Part shown: positions 8,769 to 16,844 of the stretch, in pieces
How positions within the stretch are numbered: position 1 is the first letter of the stretch
How the letters are laid out: every line of letters begins with the position of its first letter
Source of the DNA: Sulfurovum sp.
Lineage (GTDB): Bacteria > Campylobacterota > Campylobacteria > Campylobacterales > Sulfurovaceae
Assembly (NCBI GenBank): GCA_027082955.1
Contig: JALWTA010000012.1
Span: forward strand, 24,664 to 88,663
Direction: 5' to 3'
DNA: 64,000 nucleotides
Made by a program: the position numbers and the translations under genes
The notes under the pieces: model-generated
Told to the model about the DNA's origin: nothing
What the model saw: only the letters and a program-made list of their open reading frames with translations
The model's database searches: none

Positions 8769-9488
8769 TTGAATAAACATTTACAGGAATTGATAGAACT
8801 GTCACAGATTGATAAAGCCATTGATGGGTATAACCCTCAAATTGAAGCTGCCGATAAAAAAGTAGCAAAGGTTCAAAAAAAGATAGACACAGTACAGGCA
8901 GAATTGGATAGCTTCAATGCAGATATCAAAGAGAATGAAGAGAAGATCAAGGCATTTGAAGAGCAGTTGAAACTTTTAAATGACCAGCTTGCGGAAAATG
9001 CAAAAAAAGCCAAAGAGATCTCTACAGAAAAAGAGATGAAGGCACTCTCTCTTGAAGAAGATATTGCCAAGGAGAAAATGACCTTTGCCAACGAAGAGAT
9101 CGAACGGCTTCAGGGGATTAACGAAACCAAGCAGGAACTTGTAAAAGAGGCGGAAGAGAAGCTTGCTGCACTGCAAACAGATTTTGACAAGGTCAAAGAA
9201 GAGGTGGATGCGGAAAAGGCGGAGATCGAAGCATCTAAAGCAGAGCTGTTCGCAAAACGACAGGAACTGAGCCAGAAGATTGAGCAAAAAGTACTCTCTT
9301 TCTATGAAAAGATCCGTGTATGGGCAGGCAATACGGCAGTTGTACCGGTCAAAAAACAAGCGTGTTACGGCTGTTATATGAAACTGAATGACAAGACATA
9401 CTCTGAAGTGATTAAAGCCGAAGAGATAGTCAACTGTCCTCACTGCGGTCGTATACTGTATCTGGAACGCATTTCCGAAGAGGCATAA
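8769..9488 (+). CDS. Coiled-coil zinc-ribbon protein (HP0958/CT398 family)
   Basis: A 239-residue protein, almost all long alpha-helical coiled coil (about residues 5-180, heptads rich in Lys/Glu), followed by a C4 zinc ribbon: CYGCYMK and, 25 residues on, CPHCGR. This is the layout of Helicobacter HP0958, which protects RpoN and binds flagellin mRNA, and of chlamydial CT398/CdsZ. Whether that role applies here is unknown; no flagellar genes occur in the window. The start is TTG at 8769 behind AAAGGATAGAGA, as no ATG fits. It lies between the Nif3-like gene and waaA on the same strand. Confidence 0.86.
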   Translation: MNKHLQELIELSQIDKAIDGYNPQIEAADKKVAKVQKKIDTVQAELDSFNADIKENEEKIKAFEEQLKLLNDQLAENAKKAKEISTEKEMKALSLEEDIAKEKMTFANEEIERLQGINETKQELVKEAEEKLAALQTDFDKVKEEVDAEKAEIEASKAELFAKRQELSQKIEQKVLSFYEKIRVWAGNTAVVPVKKQACYGCYMKLNDKTYSEVIKAEEIVNCPHCGRILYLERISEEA

Positions 9489-9552
9489 AGAAAGCGTTCA
9501 GCGCGTATGTTTGGCGTTCTAAAGAGGGCTGAGCCCTCAATTTGGGGGCATT

Positions 9553-10722
9553 GTGGATAAGTTATTTTTTCTCTTCTATTCCTGTGTTTCCATTTTTATC
9601 TATATTATTGTACTTCCATTTCTTTTTCTGTTGTCCTTCAAAAGTAAATACAGAGTTTCGATACCGGCACGCTTTTTTCTCTGGAGAAATCCCCCGTTAG
9701 ATGGAGATGGAGTCTGGTTTCATACCTGTAGTTACGGAGAGGCAAGGGCGATAAAACCGCTGGTCGATGTATTACCAAAAGTGTTGCTGCGAATGACAAG
9801 TACGACACAGACAGGCAAAAGCGTGATTGAAGGCTATACTAAGCAGAGCCGCTACCTGCCGTTTGAGCCGCTGTTGTTTTGGTGGCTTCGCCCGCAAAGA
9901 GCACTGATCGTAATGGAGGCGGAGTTTTGGTATCTTCTGTTTGTGTTGGCAAAACGGCGGGGGGCTAAAACCCTGCTGGTCAATGCCCGTATGAATGACC
10001 GCTCTTTTCCAAAATATCTGAAAATGCGCTGGTTTTACAGACAGATATTTGCCTCTATCGATGCTGTCTATGCACAGACGCAGACTGATAAAGAGCGGCT
10101 TGAAATGCTGGGTGCAACAAATGTAACCGTTACCGGGAACATTAAACTTGCCTCATTGCCTAAAATTACCCGCAGGCTTGTCAAACCTGAAGGGATGCTG
10201 CTTTGTGCGGCAAGCACCCATGATGGCGAAGAGGCGTTGGTACTCGAGGCATTTGCAGCGCTTAAAAAAGAGATGCCCGATGCGAAACTGGCAGTTGTGC
10301 CTCGCCACCCTGAGCGCTTTGAAAAAGTGGCGGCACTGGTGGCGGCATTTGCTAAGCAGGAGCAGATGACTTGGCACCGTTTCAGCGACAATATGAGCCT
10401 TCAGGATGATATTGTGCTCATTGACAAAATGGGAGAACTGGTTAACCTCTATGCGGTGAGTGACATGGTAATCCTGGGCGGGGCATTTGTACCTGTAGGC
10501 GGGCACAACGCTGCAGAGGCAGCGCAGTTTGGCTGCAAGATCATTTCAGGCCCACACTACTTCAACCAGAAAGATATCTTTGAAGCAGTAGAAGGCATTG
10601 CCATTGTCGAACCTGCCAATTTGACACGAAGAGTACTACAGCATGCACAGATGAAACCGGCGCGGCTGAAAACCAAAACAGATATGACACCAATACTGGA
10701 GCAACTGAACGATGTTTTATGA
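9553..10722 (+). CDS. waaA: 3-deoxy-D-manno-octulosonic acid (Kdo) transferase
   Basis: A 389-residue GT-B glycosyltransferase that adds Kdo to lipid A precursor at the inner membrane. It starts with a membrane anchor (residues 3-30), then WFHTCSYGEARA, in which the Glu corresponds to the family's catalytic base. EAEFWYLL and VLGGAFVPVGGHNAAEAAQFG mark the nucleotide-sugar half. The start is GTG at 9553 after GGGGGCATT. Its stop overlaps the DUF167 gene by 11 bp, indicating translational coupling. The upstream spacer holds a small GAGGG/CCCTC hairpin without a T-tract. Confidence 0.93.
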   Translation: MDKLFFLFYSCVSIFIYIIVLPFLFLLSFKSKYRVSIPARFFLWRNPPLDGDGVWFHTCSYGEARAIKPLVDVLPKVLLRMTSTTQTGKSVIEGYTKQSRYLPFEPLLFWWLRPQRALIVMEAEFWYLLFVLAKRRGAKTLLVNARMNDRSFPKYLKMRWFYRQIFASIDAVYAQTQTDKERLEMLGATNVTVTGNIKLASLPKITRRLVKPEGMLLCAASTHDGEEALVLEAFAALKKEMPDAKLAVVPRHPERFEKVAALVAAFAKQEQMTWHRFSDNMSLQDDIVLIDKMGELVNLYAVSDMVILGGAFVPVGGHNAAEAAQFGCKIISGPHYFNQKDIFEAVEGIAIVEPANLTRRVLQHAQMKPARLKTKTDMTPILEQLNDVL

Positions 10723-11008
10723 GATCAAAGACAATACAGTAAGCCTGCGCATCAAAGCGCAGCCGGCGGCAAGCAAAAACGAATTTTGTGAAGTTTATGG
10801 TGATGAAGCAATCAAGATACGCATCAAAGCCCCCGCAGTCGAAGGAGCAGCGAACAAGGAGCTTGTGAAGTTTCTTGCCAAAACCTTCAAGGTTGCCAAA
10901 AGCGACGTGGTGTTCAAAACAGGACAAAACAGTAAAATAAAGATAGTAACCTTCCCTCTGACAGAGCAGTTTGAGAGATGGAAAGAAGTATATGAACAGG
11001 AAACATAA
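10712..11008 (+). CDS. DUF167 (YggU) family protein
   Basis: A 98-residue small alpha/beta protein of the DUF167/YggU family. Typical features are the early strand VSLRIKAQPAASKNEF and IRIKAPAVEGAANKELVKFLAKTFKV, in which GxANxELxxFLA is the hallmark. The biochemical role of the family is not known. It overlaps waaA by 11 bp and the following pseudouridine synthase by one base (ATAATGG), so all three are very likely one transcript. Confidence 0.9.
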   Translation: MFYEIKDNTVSLRIKAQPAASKNEFCEVYGDEAIKIRIKAPAVEGAANKELVKFLAKTFKVAKSDVVFKTGQNSKIKIVTFPLTEQFERWKEVYEQET

Positions 11009-11745
11009 TGGCAAAAGACAAAGCATACAAAGTATTGGCACAGCAGCAGGGGATCTCCAATAAAAAGGCAAAAGAGCTGATTGACAGGGGTCTTGTTTAT
11101 GTGGGAGATAAGAAGGTGAAGATCGCCCGTGCAGAAATCAGCGATCAAACAAAATTTCGCATCGAGTATCCTGAAGATATCGAGATACTCTATGAAGATG
11201 AGAACATCGTTGCAGTCAACAAACCGGCTCAAATCGACAGTTACGACATACAGGATGCCATAGAGGGTGCCGAACTTCTGCACCGTCTCGACCGTGATAC
11301 ATCGGGTGTACTGCTGCTGGGACGGAACGAAGCGTTTATCCAAAAAGCGATCAACGAGTTCAAGAACAGACGGGTAGAAAAGCACTATGTGGCATGGGTA
11401 GAAGGTGTGGTTTACGAACCCATCGAGATAGACGAACCCATTCACACAGTCAAAAAAGGGAAAGCCTTTTCTCTCATTGACCCACTGCGTGGGAAAAAGG
11501 CACTTACCCTTGTCAAACCAGAAGAGATACAGGGCAAGAAATCCAAAGTGCACATCGAGATCAAAACCGGACGTACCCACCAGATACGTGTCCATCTGGC
11601 ACATGTGGGGCACCCGGTTGTTGGAGATGAACAGTACGGCAGCCGTACACAGTCAAAGCGTATTTTGCTCCACTGTGCCAAAATGGAACTGCTTGATTAT
11701 ACTTTCGAAGCCAAAGAGCCAAAAGACATCGCACGGTACAAATAG
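11008..11745 (+). CDS. RluA-family RNA pseudouridine synthase
   Basis: A 245-residue pseudouridine synthase with an N-terminal S4-like RNA-binding segment (residues 8-40, KVLAQQQGISNKKAKELIDRG) and the RluA catalytic motif HRLDRDTSGVLLLGR near residue 95, whose Asp attacks the uridine. KTGRTHQIRVHLAHVGHPVVGDEQYG is the conserved C-terminal block. The exact target (23S rRNA or tRNA) cannot be read from sequence. The stop codon is followed after a few bases by one of the two copies of the 79-bp dispersed repeat. Confidence 0.92.
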   Translation: MAKDKAYKVLAQQQGISNKKAKELIDRGLVYVGDKKVKIARAEISDQTKFRIEYPEDIEILYEDENIVAVNKPAQIDSYDIQDAIEGAELLHRLDRDTSGVLLLGRNEAFIQKAINEFKNRRVEKHYVAWVEGVVYEPIEIDEPIHTVKKGKAFSLIDPLRGKKALTLVKPEEIQGKKSKVHIEIKTGRTHQIRVHLAHVGHPVVGDEQYGSRTQSKRILLHCAKMELLDYTFEAKEPKDIARYK

Positions 11746-11751
11746 GGGCTA

Positions 11752-11915
11752 AGCCCAAATCCCGAAATAGAAATGCATGACTTTGTATCATCATCGCATT
11801 CATGGGCTTCGCATAAAATCATCGCCGAACCTACGGGTGCGGCTCAAATTTTTTGCAAATCCTGTAAATACGAGCATAACACAAATTCAAAGAATCCTAT
11901 TCCGAGATTTGGGCT
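11752..11915. repeat. Dispersed repeat, copy 1, bounded by an 18-bp inverted repeat
   Basis: The 79 bases 11754-11832 match 48752-48830 at 72 positions with no gap. Here the unit sits in a 164-bp element whose ends form an inverted repeat, 16 of 18 matching (AGCCCAAATCCCGAAATA at 11752-11769 against 11898-11915). It lies between the pseudouridine synthase stop and the ffh promoter. The rest of this 243-bp spacer shows only the AT-rich ffh upstream region. Confidence 0.8.
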
Positions 11916-11988
11916 AAAAGCATTATTTTGGTAAAATCCATTTCGATATTTGTGTAACCACTTTACAATTCATTTTACAGGGTAGAAG

Positions 11989-13347
11989 ATGTTCGATACA
12001 CTCACAGACAGTTTTAAAAATGCCATTGGGAAGATCCGTTTTCACGATGATGAGAAGGCGCTCAAAAAGGCGACAACAGAGTTGAAGAAATCCCTGCTTA
12101 AAGCCGATGTACACCACAAGGTCGTCAAAGATCTGATCACTTCGGTTGAGCGTGAAACCAAGCAGCATGGTGTAGGGAAAGACAATTTCCTGCGTGCACT
12201 GCAGAATAAGTTAACCGATATCCTGACCATCGAGGGGGCACCCAAAGGGTTTACGTTTGCTTCCAAACCGCCAACTGTGGTGCTGATGATCGGTCTGCAG
12301 GGCTCTGGTAAAACGACAACGACAGGAAAACTTGCCTACTTCCTCAAAGAGCAGAAGAAGAAAAAGGTACTGGTTGTTGCAGCCGACCTGCAGCGTTTGG
12401 CAGCGGTGGAGCAGCTACGTCAGATCACCTCTCAAATCGAGGTCGATCTGGTTGCCGATGAGGATGCAAAACCTGAAGAGATCGTCAAGCGCGGACTTGA
12501 AAAGGCAGAAAAAGAGCTCTATGATGTCGTGCTGATCGATACCGCCGGACGTCTGGCGATCGATGAAGAACTGATGGATGAGCTGGCGCGTGTCAAAGAG
12601 GTGGCGCAGCCTGATGAACTCTTCTATGTTGCCGATGCGATGACGGGACAGGATGCCGTGCGTACTGCACAGACCTTTAAAGAGAAAGTCGGTATTACCG
12701 GTGTGATTTTGACCAAGTTCGACGGTGACTCCAAAGGGGGTGTGGCGCTTGGACTGACGCAGCAGGTAGGTGTACCGCTGCGCTTTATCGGTGCGGGTGA
12801 GAAGATGCCTGACCTTGAACAGTTCATCTCCGACCGTATCGTCAGCCGTCTGATGGGGGCTGGGGATGTTGAGTCGCTTGCAGAAAAAGCGGCTGCTGCT
12901 ATCGACCCCAAAGAGGCCAAGCGTATGACGCAGAAGATCAAAAAGGGGCAGTTTAACTTCAATGACTTCCTTGACCAGATGGAGCAGATGAAGAAGCTTG
13001 GCTCCATGAAGTCGCTGATGTCGATGATCCCGGGTATGGGCAATATGGCAAAACAACTTGGTGATATTGACCTTGAAAACTCCGAAGAGATCCGTATCAT
13101 TAAAGCGATGGTTGCTTCCATGACCCCCAAAGAGCGCGAAAATCCAGACCTTTTGAACAACACAAGAAAACGTCGTATCGCAGCGGGAGCCGGACTGGAT
13201 CAGGCGAAGGTCAACCGTGTGCTCAAGCAGTTCAAAAGTGCGGCAAAAATGGCGAAAAAGCTCTCAGGCAAAGGGGGCATGAAACAGATGCAGGATCTGA
13301 TGAAACAGATGCAGGGCGGGGGTGGATTCCCGGGAATGCCGCGCTGA
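11989..13347 (+). CDS. ffh: Signal recognition particle protein Ffh
   Basis: A 452-residue SRP54 GTPase that binds SRP RNA and delivers nascent membrane proteins to FtsY and SecYEG. The N domain is followed by the G domain with GLQGSGKTTTTGKLA (P-loop, near residue 102), DTAGRLAIDEELM, TKFDGDSKGG and GAGEKMPDLEQF. The C-terminal M domain holds MSMIPGMGNMAKQ and ends in a Met/Gly-rich tail. ATG at 11989 follows CAGGGTAGAAG. It overlaps the next gene by one base (TGATG), so the Sel1-like gene is translationally coupled to it. Confidence 0.97.
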   Translation: MFDTLTDSFKNAIGKIRFHDDEKALKKATTELKKSLLKADVHHKVVKDLITSVERETKQHGVGKDNFLRALQNKLTDILTIEGAPKGFTFASKPPTVVLMIGLQGSGKTTTTGKLAYFLKEQKKKKVLVVAADLQRLAAVEQLRQITSQIEVDLVADEDAKPEEIVKRGLEKAEKELYDVVLIDTAGRLAIDEELMDELARVKEVAQPDELFYVADAMTGQDAVRTAQTFKEKVGITGVILTKFDGDSKGGVALGLTQQVGVPLRFIGAGEKMPDLEQFISDRIVSRLMGAGDVESLAEKAAAAIDPKEAKRMTQKIKKGQFNFNDFLDQMEQMKKLGSMKSLMSMIPGMGNMAKQLGDIDLENSEEIRIIKAMVASMTPKERENPDLLNNTRKRRIAAGAGLDQAKVNRVLKQFKSAAKMAKKLSGKGGMKQMQDLMKQMQGGGGFPGMPR

Positions 13348-13715
13348 TGAAACTTCTTTTTGTGTTTGTAAGTGTACTTCTGCTGCTGCACGGTGCTGAT
13401 ACGATGAAAGCGTTCAATGAGACCAAAGCGGCGTGTGAAGCAGGCAAAGGTGCGGCATGCACAAGGATGTATTATTACTACGTGCCGACAAAATATACCT
13501 ATGTTCCCGGTATTACGCTCGATCTGCACAAAGCACTCTACTATGCACAAAAGGCGTGTGACTTCAATGATGAGGAGGGGTGTTTCTCTGCGGGAATGAT
13601 TCTCTACTATGGGGATGATTGGGAGAAGATTGCACGAGATGAAACACGCGGCAAAGCCTACATTCAAAAAGCCTGCCGTCTTGGCAAAGAGGATGCCTGC
13701 AGCTATTTTCCGTAA
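13347..13715 (+). CDS. Secreted Cys-rich Sel1-like repeat protein
   Basis: A 122-residue protein with a signal peptide (about residues 1-17, MKLLFVFVSVLLLLHG) and three Sel1-like helical repeats. Each repeat carries a cysteine pair separated by seven residues (CEAGKGAAC, CDFNDEEGC, CRLGKEDAC), the disulfide pattern of the Helicobacter cysteine-rich proteins (Hcp). It is therefore likely periplasmic or secreted and disulfide-stapled. Function is unknown. The ATG overlaps the ffh stop, an odd coupling of a housekeeping gene with an exported repeat protein. Confidence 0.85.
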   Translation: MKLLFVFVSVLLLLHGADTMKAFNETKAACEAGKGAACTRMYYYYVPTKYTYVPGITLDLHKALYYAQKACDFNDEEGCFSAGMILYYGDDWEKIARDETRGKAYIQKACRLGKEDACSYFP

Positions 13716-13745
13716 GATTTTATAATCTCTTAAAAAATATTTGGG

Positions 13746-13887
13746 TATAATCGCGTTCCAAAAGTCTTGATGAGTGCGTTGGGTCATTAAAAAGCAGTTG
13801 TCAGGACTTGCAGGTGCAGGTGCATTGATCCTCCGATGCAGCGCCTCAACAAATGCATATAAAAAAGAAAACATAAAAGGACAGACA
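13746..13887 (+). promoter_or_regulatory. rpsP promoter and structured leader
   Basis: TATAAT at 13746-13751 predicts a transcript with a leader of about 130 nt before rpsP, long for this genome. The leader can fold: 13762-13770 pairs with 13801-13809 (nine pairs, one G-U), and TGCAT at 13821-13825 pairs with ATGCA at 13836-13840, extended by AGG/CCT across a three-base bulge. The ribosome binding site AAAAGGACAG precedes the ATG. A regulatory role is inference. Confidence 0.5.
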
Positions 13888-14118
13888 ATGACAGTGATCA
13901 GAATGACAAGAATGGGTAGAAAGAAAAAGCCGTTTTACAGAATCGTAGTAACAGACAGCAGAAAAAGAAGAGACGGTGGCTGGATCGAGTCTATCGGACA
14001 CTACAACCCTGTTTCTGCAAACAAAGAGCTGACAATCGATGAAGAGAGACTCAACTACTGGCTGAGCGTCGGTGCACAGATGAGCCCAACTGTTAAAAGA
14101 CTTGCAGGCAAGAAATAA
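13888..14118 (+). CDS. rpsP: 30S ribosomal protein S16
   Basis: A 76-residue S16 protein, which helps assemble the 30S subunit. [21 protein letters not shown] is the typical start, and [10 protein letters not shown] follows. The frame is open upstream to 13774, but the ATG at 13888 with its strong ribosome binding site and exact match to family length is the real start. It heads the conserved order rpsP - khpA - rimM - trmD - rplS, with gaps of five bases or overlaps throughout, so the five genes form one operon. Confidence 0.97.
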   Translation: MTVIRMTRMGRKKKPFYRIVVTDSRKRRDGGWIESIGHYNPVSANKELTIDEERLNYWLSVGAQMSPTVKRLAGKK

Positions 14119-14123
14119 GCTCA

Positions 14124-14366
14124 ATGGTCAAGGAGTTCCTTCTTACCTACACCACACTGCTGGCAAACCATCCGGAAGACATCTCTGTGGAGATAGCATC
14201 TGTCGATGAAGGGTTTGACGAGGTAACGATATTCGCCAACAGCGAGGATGTCGGAAAACTCATAGGTAAGGAAGGCAGAATGATCAATGCGATCAAAACC
14301 GTCATCTCCGGATGCAAAGCCAAAGGCGGCAAAAACTACCGTGTCAACGTCAAAGCAATAGGCTGA
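14124..14366 (+). CDS. khpA: KH-domain RNA-binding protein KhpA
   Basis: An 80-residue single KH-domain protein. The RNA-binding loop is visible as VGKLIGKEGRMINAIKTVI (GxxG = GKEG). In other bacteria KhpA pairs with KhpB to bind many small and messenger RNAs. The position between rpsP and rimM is conserved across many phyla. ATG at 14124 is five bases after the rpsP stop. Confidence 0.94.
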   Translation: MVKEFLLTYTTLLANHPEDISVEIASVDEGFDEVTIFANSEDVGKLIGKEGRMINAIKTVISGCKAKGGKNYRVNVKAIG

Positions 14367-14371
14367 GACAG

Positions 14372-14899
14372 ATGCAACAAGAGACATTCTTCATTGCCCA
14401 GATCGGCCGTACGGTCGGACTGCACGGCGACTTAAAACTCCATCTGCATACCGATTTCCCAGAACAGTTCAAAAAAGGTGCAAGCTTTCAAAGTTCACGC
14501 GGCACACTTACCGTTGCTTCTGCCAATCTTCAACGCGGCATAGTACGCTTTGTGGGGTATGAAAATATTGACGATGCCAAGAAACTGACCAATGTCAAGC
14601 TTTATGCAGACGAAGCACAGACCAAAGCCAACTGCAATCTTGGTGAGGGTGAACACTTCTGGTTTGACATTATCGGCTGTTCTCTTGAGGAGAATGGTGA
14701 AGTGCTTGGTACGGTAACTGACATACAACGCATGGCTGATGTGGACTACATGGCGATCGATACAGATGCTGCACTGGTTGAACAGGGTATGCCAAAGCAG
14801 TTTCTGCTTCCCTATATCGACCGTTATGTGGTTCGTGCTGACACAGATGCAAAGCGTGTTTATGTCAAAGATGCCAAAGATGTGTTAGAGGCAAGCTGA
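14372..14899 (+). CDS. rimM: Ribosome maturation factor RimM
   Basis: A 175-residue 30S maturation factor binding S19 and the 16S head. The N-terminal barrel begins FFIAQIGRTVGLHGDLKLHL, and the PRC-barrel part contains EHFWFDIIGCSL, VDYMAID and the motif FLLPYIDRYVV near the end. The reading frame is open further upstream across khpA, but ATG at 14372, five bases after the khpA stop, gives the family length. Confidence 0.95.
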   Translation: MQQETFFIAQIGRTVGLHGDLKLHLHTDFPEQFKKGASFQSSRGTLTVASANLQRGIVRFVGYENIDDAKKLTNVKLYADEAQTKANCNLGEGEHFWFDIIGCSLEENGEVLGTVTDIQRMADVDYMAIDTDAALVEQGMPKQFLLPYIDRYVVRADTDAKRVYVKDAKDVLEAS

Positions 14900-14904
14900 C
14901 ATCC

Positions 14905-15600
14905 ATGCGGTTTACATTTGTCACACTCTTCCCCCAACTGGTTGAAGGCTACTTTTCTGGCAGTATTTTAGGGCGCGCGGCTCAAGAGCAGAAGATACGC
15001 ATCGACTACCGTAACCCCAGAGACTACACCAAAGACAAGTTCAACCGTGTCGATGCACCAATGATAGGCGGCGGTGCGGGGATGCTGATGACCCCGCAGC
15101 CGTTGATGGATACACTCAAAAATCTCAAACACACCTCCCCCAATGCGCACATTGTTTTTGTCTCGCCTGTTGCCAAACGCTTTACCCAAAACGATGCCAA
15201 GCGTCTTGCGAAAAAGAAGCATATTGTGTTGGTAAGCGGGCGTTACGAGGGGATTGACGAGCGAGTTATTGAAACGATGGCAGATGAGCTTTTCTCCATA
15301 GGGGACTACATTCTCACCGGCGGGGAGCTTGCAAGCATGGTACTCTGTGATGCCATCAGCAGAAATGTGGAAGGGGTGCTTGGCAACAGCGATTCACTGC
15401 AGGTAGAGAGCTTTGAAGAGCCGCTGCTGGAAGCCCCTTCATTTACAAAGCCGACGGTTTATGAAGAAAAAGAGGTTGTTTCAGAGTTTTTAAAGGGTAA
15501 TCATAGTAAAATCACGGACTTAAAAAGAGGGTTGGCTTTGTGCAAAACAAAGTATTTCCGGCCAGACTTATACAAAAAAGGTATAACAGATGAGAAATAA
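14905..15600 (+). CDS. trmD: tRNA (guanine-37-N1)-methyltransferase
   Basis: A 231-residue SPOUT methyltransferase that methylates G37 of tRNAs reading CNN codons, preventing +1 frameshifting. Conserved stretches are [17 protein letters not shown], the knot motif [12 protein letters not shown] and [13 protein letters not shown], followed by RNVEGVLGN. Start ATG at 14905 is five bases after rimM. It overlaps rplS by 11 bp, giving tight coupling. Confidence 0.97.
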   Translation: MRFTFVTLFPQLVEGYFSGSILGRAAQEQKIRIDYRNPRDYTKDKFNRVDAPMIGGGAGMLMTPQPLMDTLKNLKHTSPNAHIVFVSPVAKRFTQNDAKRLAKKKHIVLVSGRYEGIDERVIETMADELFSIGDYILTGGELASMVLCDAISRNVEGVLGNSDSLQVESFEEPLLEAPSFTKPTVYEEKEVVSEFLKGNHSKITDLKRGLALCKTKYFRPDLYKKGITDEK

Positions 15601-15949
15601 ATACATTGAAAGCTTTGAAAAAGCGCAGTTGGAAGGCAAAAACGTTCCTGAATTCAGAGCTGGTGACACAGTAAGAGTTGCAGTAAGAATTAAAGAGGGC
15701 GACAAAACAAGAGTACAGAACTTTGAAGGTGTCTGCATCGCAATCAGAGGTGAAGGTACAGGAAGAACATTCAACGTCAGAAAGATCGGTGCGAACTCTG
15801 TAGGTGTTGAAAGAATCTTCCCTCTCTACTCCGAGTCTATCGAGAACATCGAAGTAGTAAGACGCGGACGTGTAAGACGTGCGAAACTGTTCTACCTTAG
15901 AGATCTTAAGGGTAAGGCTGCCCGTATCAAAGAACTCCGCAGAAAATAG
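15590..15949 (+). CDS. rplS: 50S ribosomal protein L19
   Basis: A 119-residue L19, located at the 30S-50S interface. Typical blocks are [30 protein letters not shown] and the basic C-terminus [25 protein letters not shown]. Its ATG lies inside the 3' end of trmD. It closes the operon; no clear terminator follows, only an AT-rich repeat region. Confidence 0.97.
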   Translation: MRNKYIESFEKAQLEGKNVPEFRAGDTVRVAVRIKEGDKTRVQNFEGVCIAIRGEGTGRTFNVRKIGANSVGVERIFPLYSESIENIEVVRRGRVRRAKLFYLRDLKGKAARIKELRRK

Positions 15950-16005
15950 TTCTTTTGTTCGATTTGCACTCATCTTTGCGGGATGGGTGCAGTCACTTAC
16001 TATTC

Positions 16006-16290
16006 GTAAGCTCCTTTACCCAAATCCACAAATCTAAGCACAACTCAAACAAAATAATCTATTTTCCAAAATATTATAACCCACAAATTTACAGCAAATC
16101 AAAAAGAGATCTTTACTTTCTGAACATTGTAAGCTCCTTTACCCAAACCCACAAATCTAAGCACAACTCAAACAAAATAATCAATTTTAGAAATTGTAGT
16201 AAGCTCCTTCATAATAACCCACAAATCTACAGAAAATCAAAAAGAGATATATATCGTAAGCTCTTTTGTATATCTCATAAATCTGATACG
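16006..16290. repeat. AT-rich interspersed tandem repeat downstream of rplS
   Basis: Two unit types alternate. Unit A (starts 16006 and 16129) begins GTAAGCTCCTTTACCCAAA and is nearly identical over about 60 bases. Unit B (16073-16110 and 16212-16249) contains CCCACAAAT and AAATCAAAAAGAGAT. Partial A starts recur at 16199 and 16256, giving four GTAAGCTC marks. The 375-bp gap 15950-16324 contains nothing else I can support. It is much richer in A+T than its neighbours. Confidence 0.75.
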
Positions 16291-16295
16291 CACTT

Positions 16296-16323
16296 TAATT
16301 TCTAATTTCTAATTTCTAATTCT
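16296..16323 (-). repeat. Short heptad array beside the HAD gene
   Basis: Three TTTCTAA-type heptads in a row (reading AATTAGA on the minus strand) end two bases from the HAD gene's stop codon. No H2 hairpin is seen. Confidence 0.6.
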
Positions 16324-16324
16324 C

Positions 16325-16792
16325 CTACTTCCTCAGCGTCGCAATAAGCCTTTTGGTATCGGTAAAGAGCTTAAGTGCGTCCATACTGTTGGTTGTGACG
16401 ATGTCGGCGGCATGCATGCTCTGCATACTGCACCCTTCGCTGCCAATCACGGCGATGCCAAGCGCGGCGGTTTTGAGCATCATGGCGTCGTTGTTGCCAT
16501 TGCCGAGTGCGGCGCAGTTGGCTGCTCCAAGAGATTGGATGAAGTCTGCCTTTTCCTGGGTGTGGTCGCTGCTTTGAAGGACTTTGATCTTGGCGCCGTA
16601 GCCTTCAAGCTCTTTTTGGACACTACCAAAAGTATCAGCAGTGATGACATGGAGGGTGAAGTGTGCCTGCAATGCATGAAAGAGTGACTTGATCTCCGGA
16701 AGCACTTTGCCGTCTGAAGCGATGGTACCGTTGTAGTCGCAGACGATGTCTGTGAGTTCAAATGTGGCATAGTTTGGGATGGCTATCGTCAT
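16325..16792 (-). CDS. HAD-superfamily protein, soluble P-type-ATPase-like
   Basis: A 155-residue HAD-fold protein. Motif I is CDYNGT (residues 18-23), motif II is VITAD, and motif IV is GNGNNDAMML; the Lys between them is probably in KIKVLQ or QEKADF. The second Asp of the usual DxD is Asn, as in proteins likened to soluble P-type ATPase domains, so phosphatase activity is uncertain. The start is ATG at 16790-16792 behind GGGAGTAAAA; the frame remains open upstream through selD but without support. It is divergent from selD across 52 bp. The role is unknown. Confidence 0.75.
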   Translation of the reverse strand: MTIAIPNYATFELTDIVCDYNGTIASDGKVLPEIKSLFHALQAHFTLHVITADTFGSVQKELEGYGAKIKVLQSSDHTQEKADFIQSLGAANCAALGNGNNDAMMLKTAALGIAVIGSEGCSMQSMHAADIVTTNSMDALKLFTDTKRLIATLRK

Positions 16793-16809
16793 TTTTACTC
16801 CCTTGGGTG

Positions 16810-16815
16810 TATAAT
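16810..16815 (+). promoter_or_regulatory. Probable selD -10 box
   Basis: TATAAT preceded by TG lies 29 bp before the selD start codon in the spacer shared with the HAD gene. Confidence 0.5.
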
Positions 16816-16844
16816 CCCCGTAGTATAACGAAAAGAGGGATAAA

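Noticed and set aside
13774..13887. N-terminal extension of rpsP
   Set aside because: The frame is open, but S16 begins at ATG 13888 with a good ribosome binding site; the upstream part is leader RNA.
16006..16290. Possible CRISPR array
   Set aside because: Repeats are about 40-60 bp, imperfect and of two alternating types, spacers are not unique-length and no cas genes are near.
15955..16305. 116-codon frame through the AT-rich repeat after rplS
   Set aside because: TTG start without a ribosome binding site, repeat-derived sequence and unusual composition; open only because the repeat spacing is a multiple of three.
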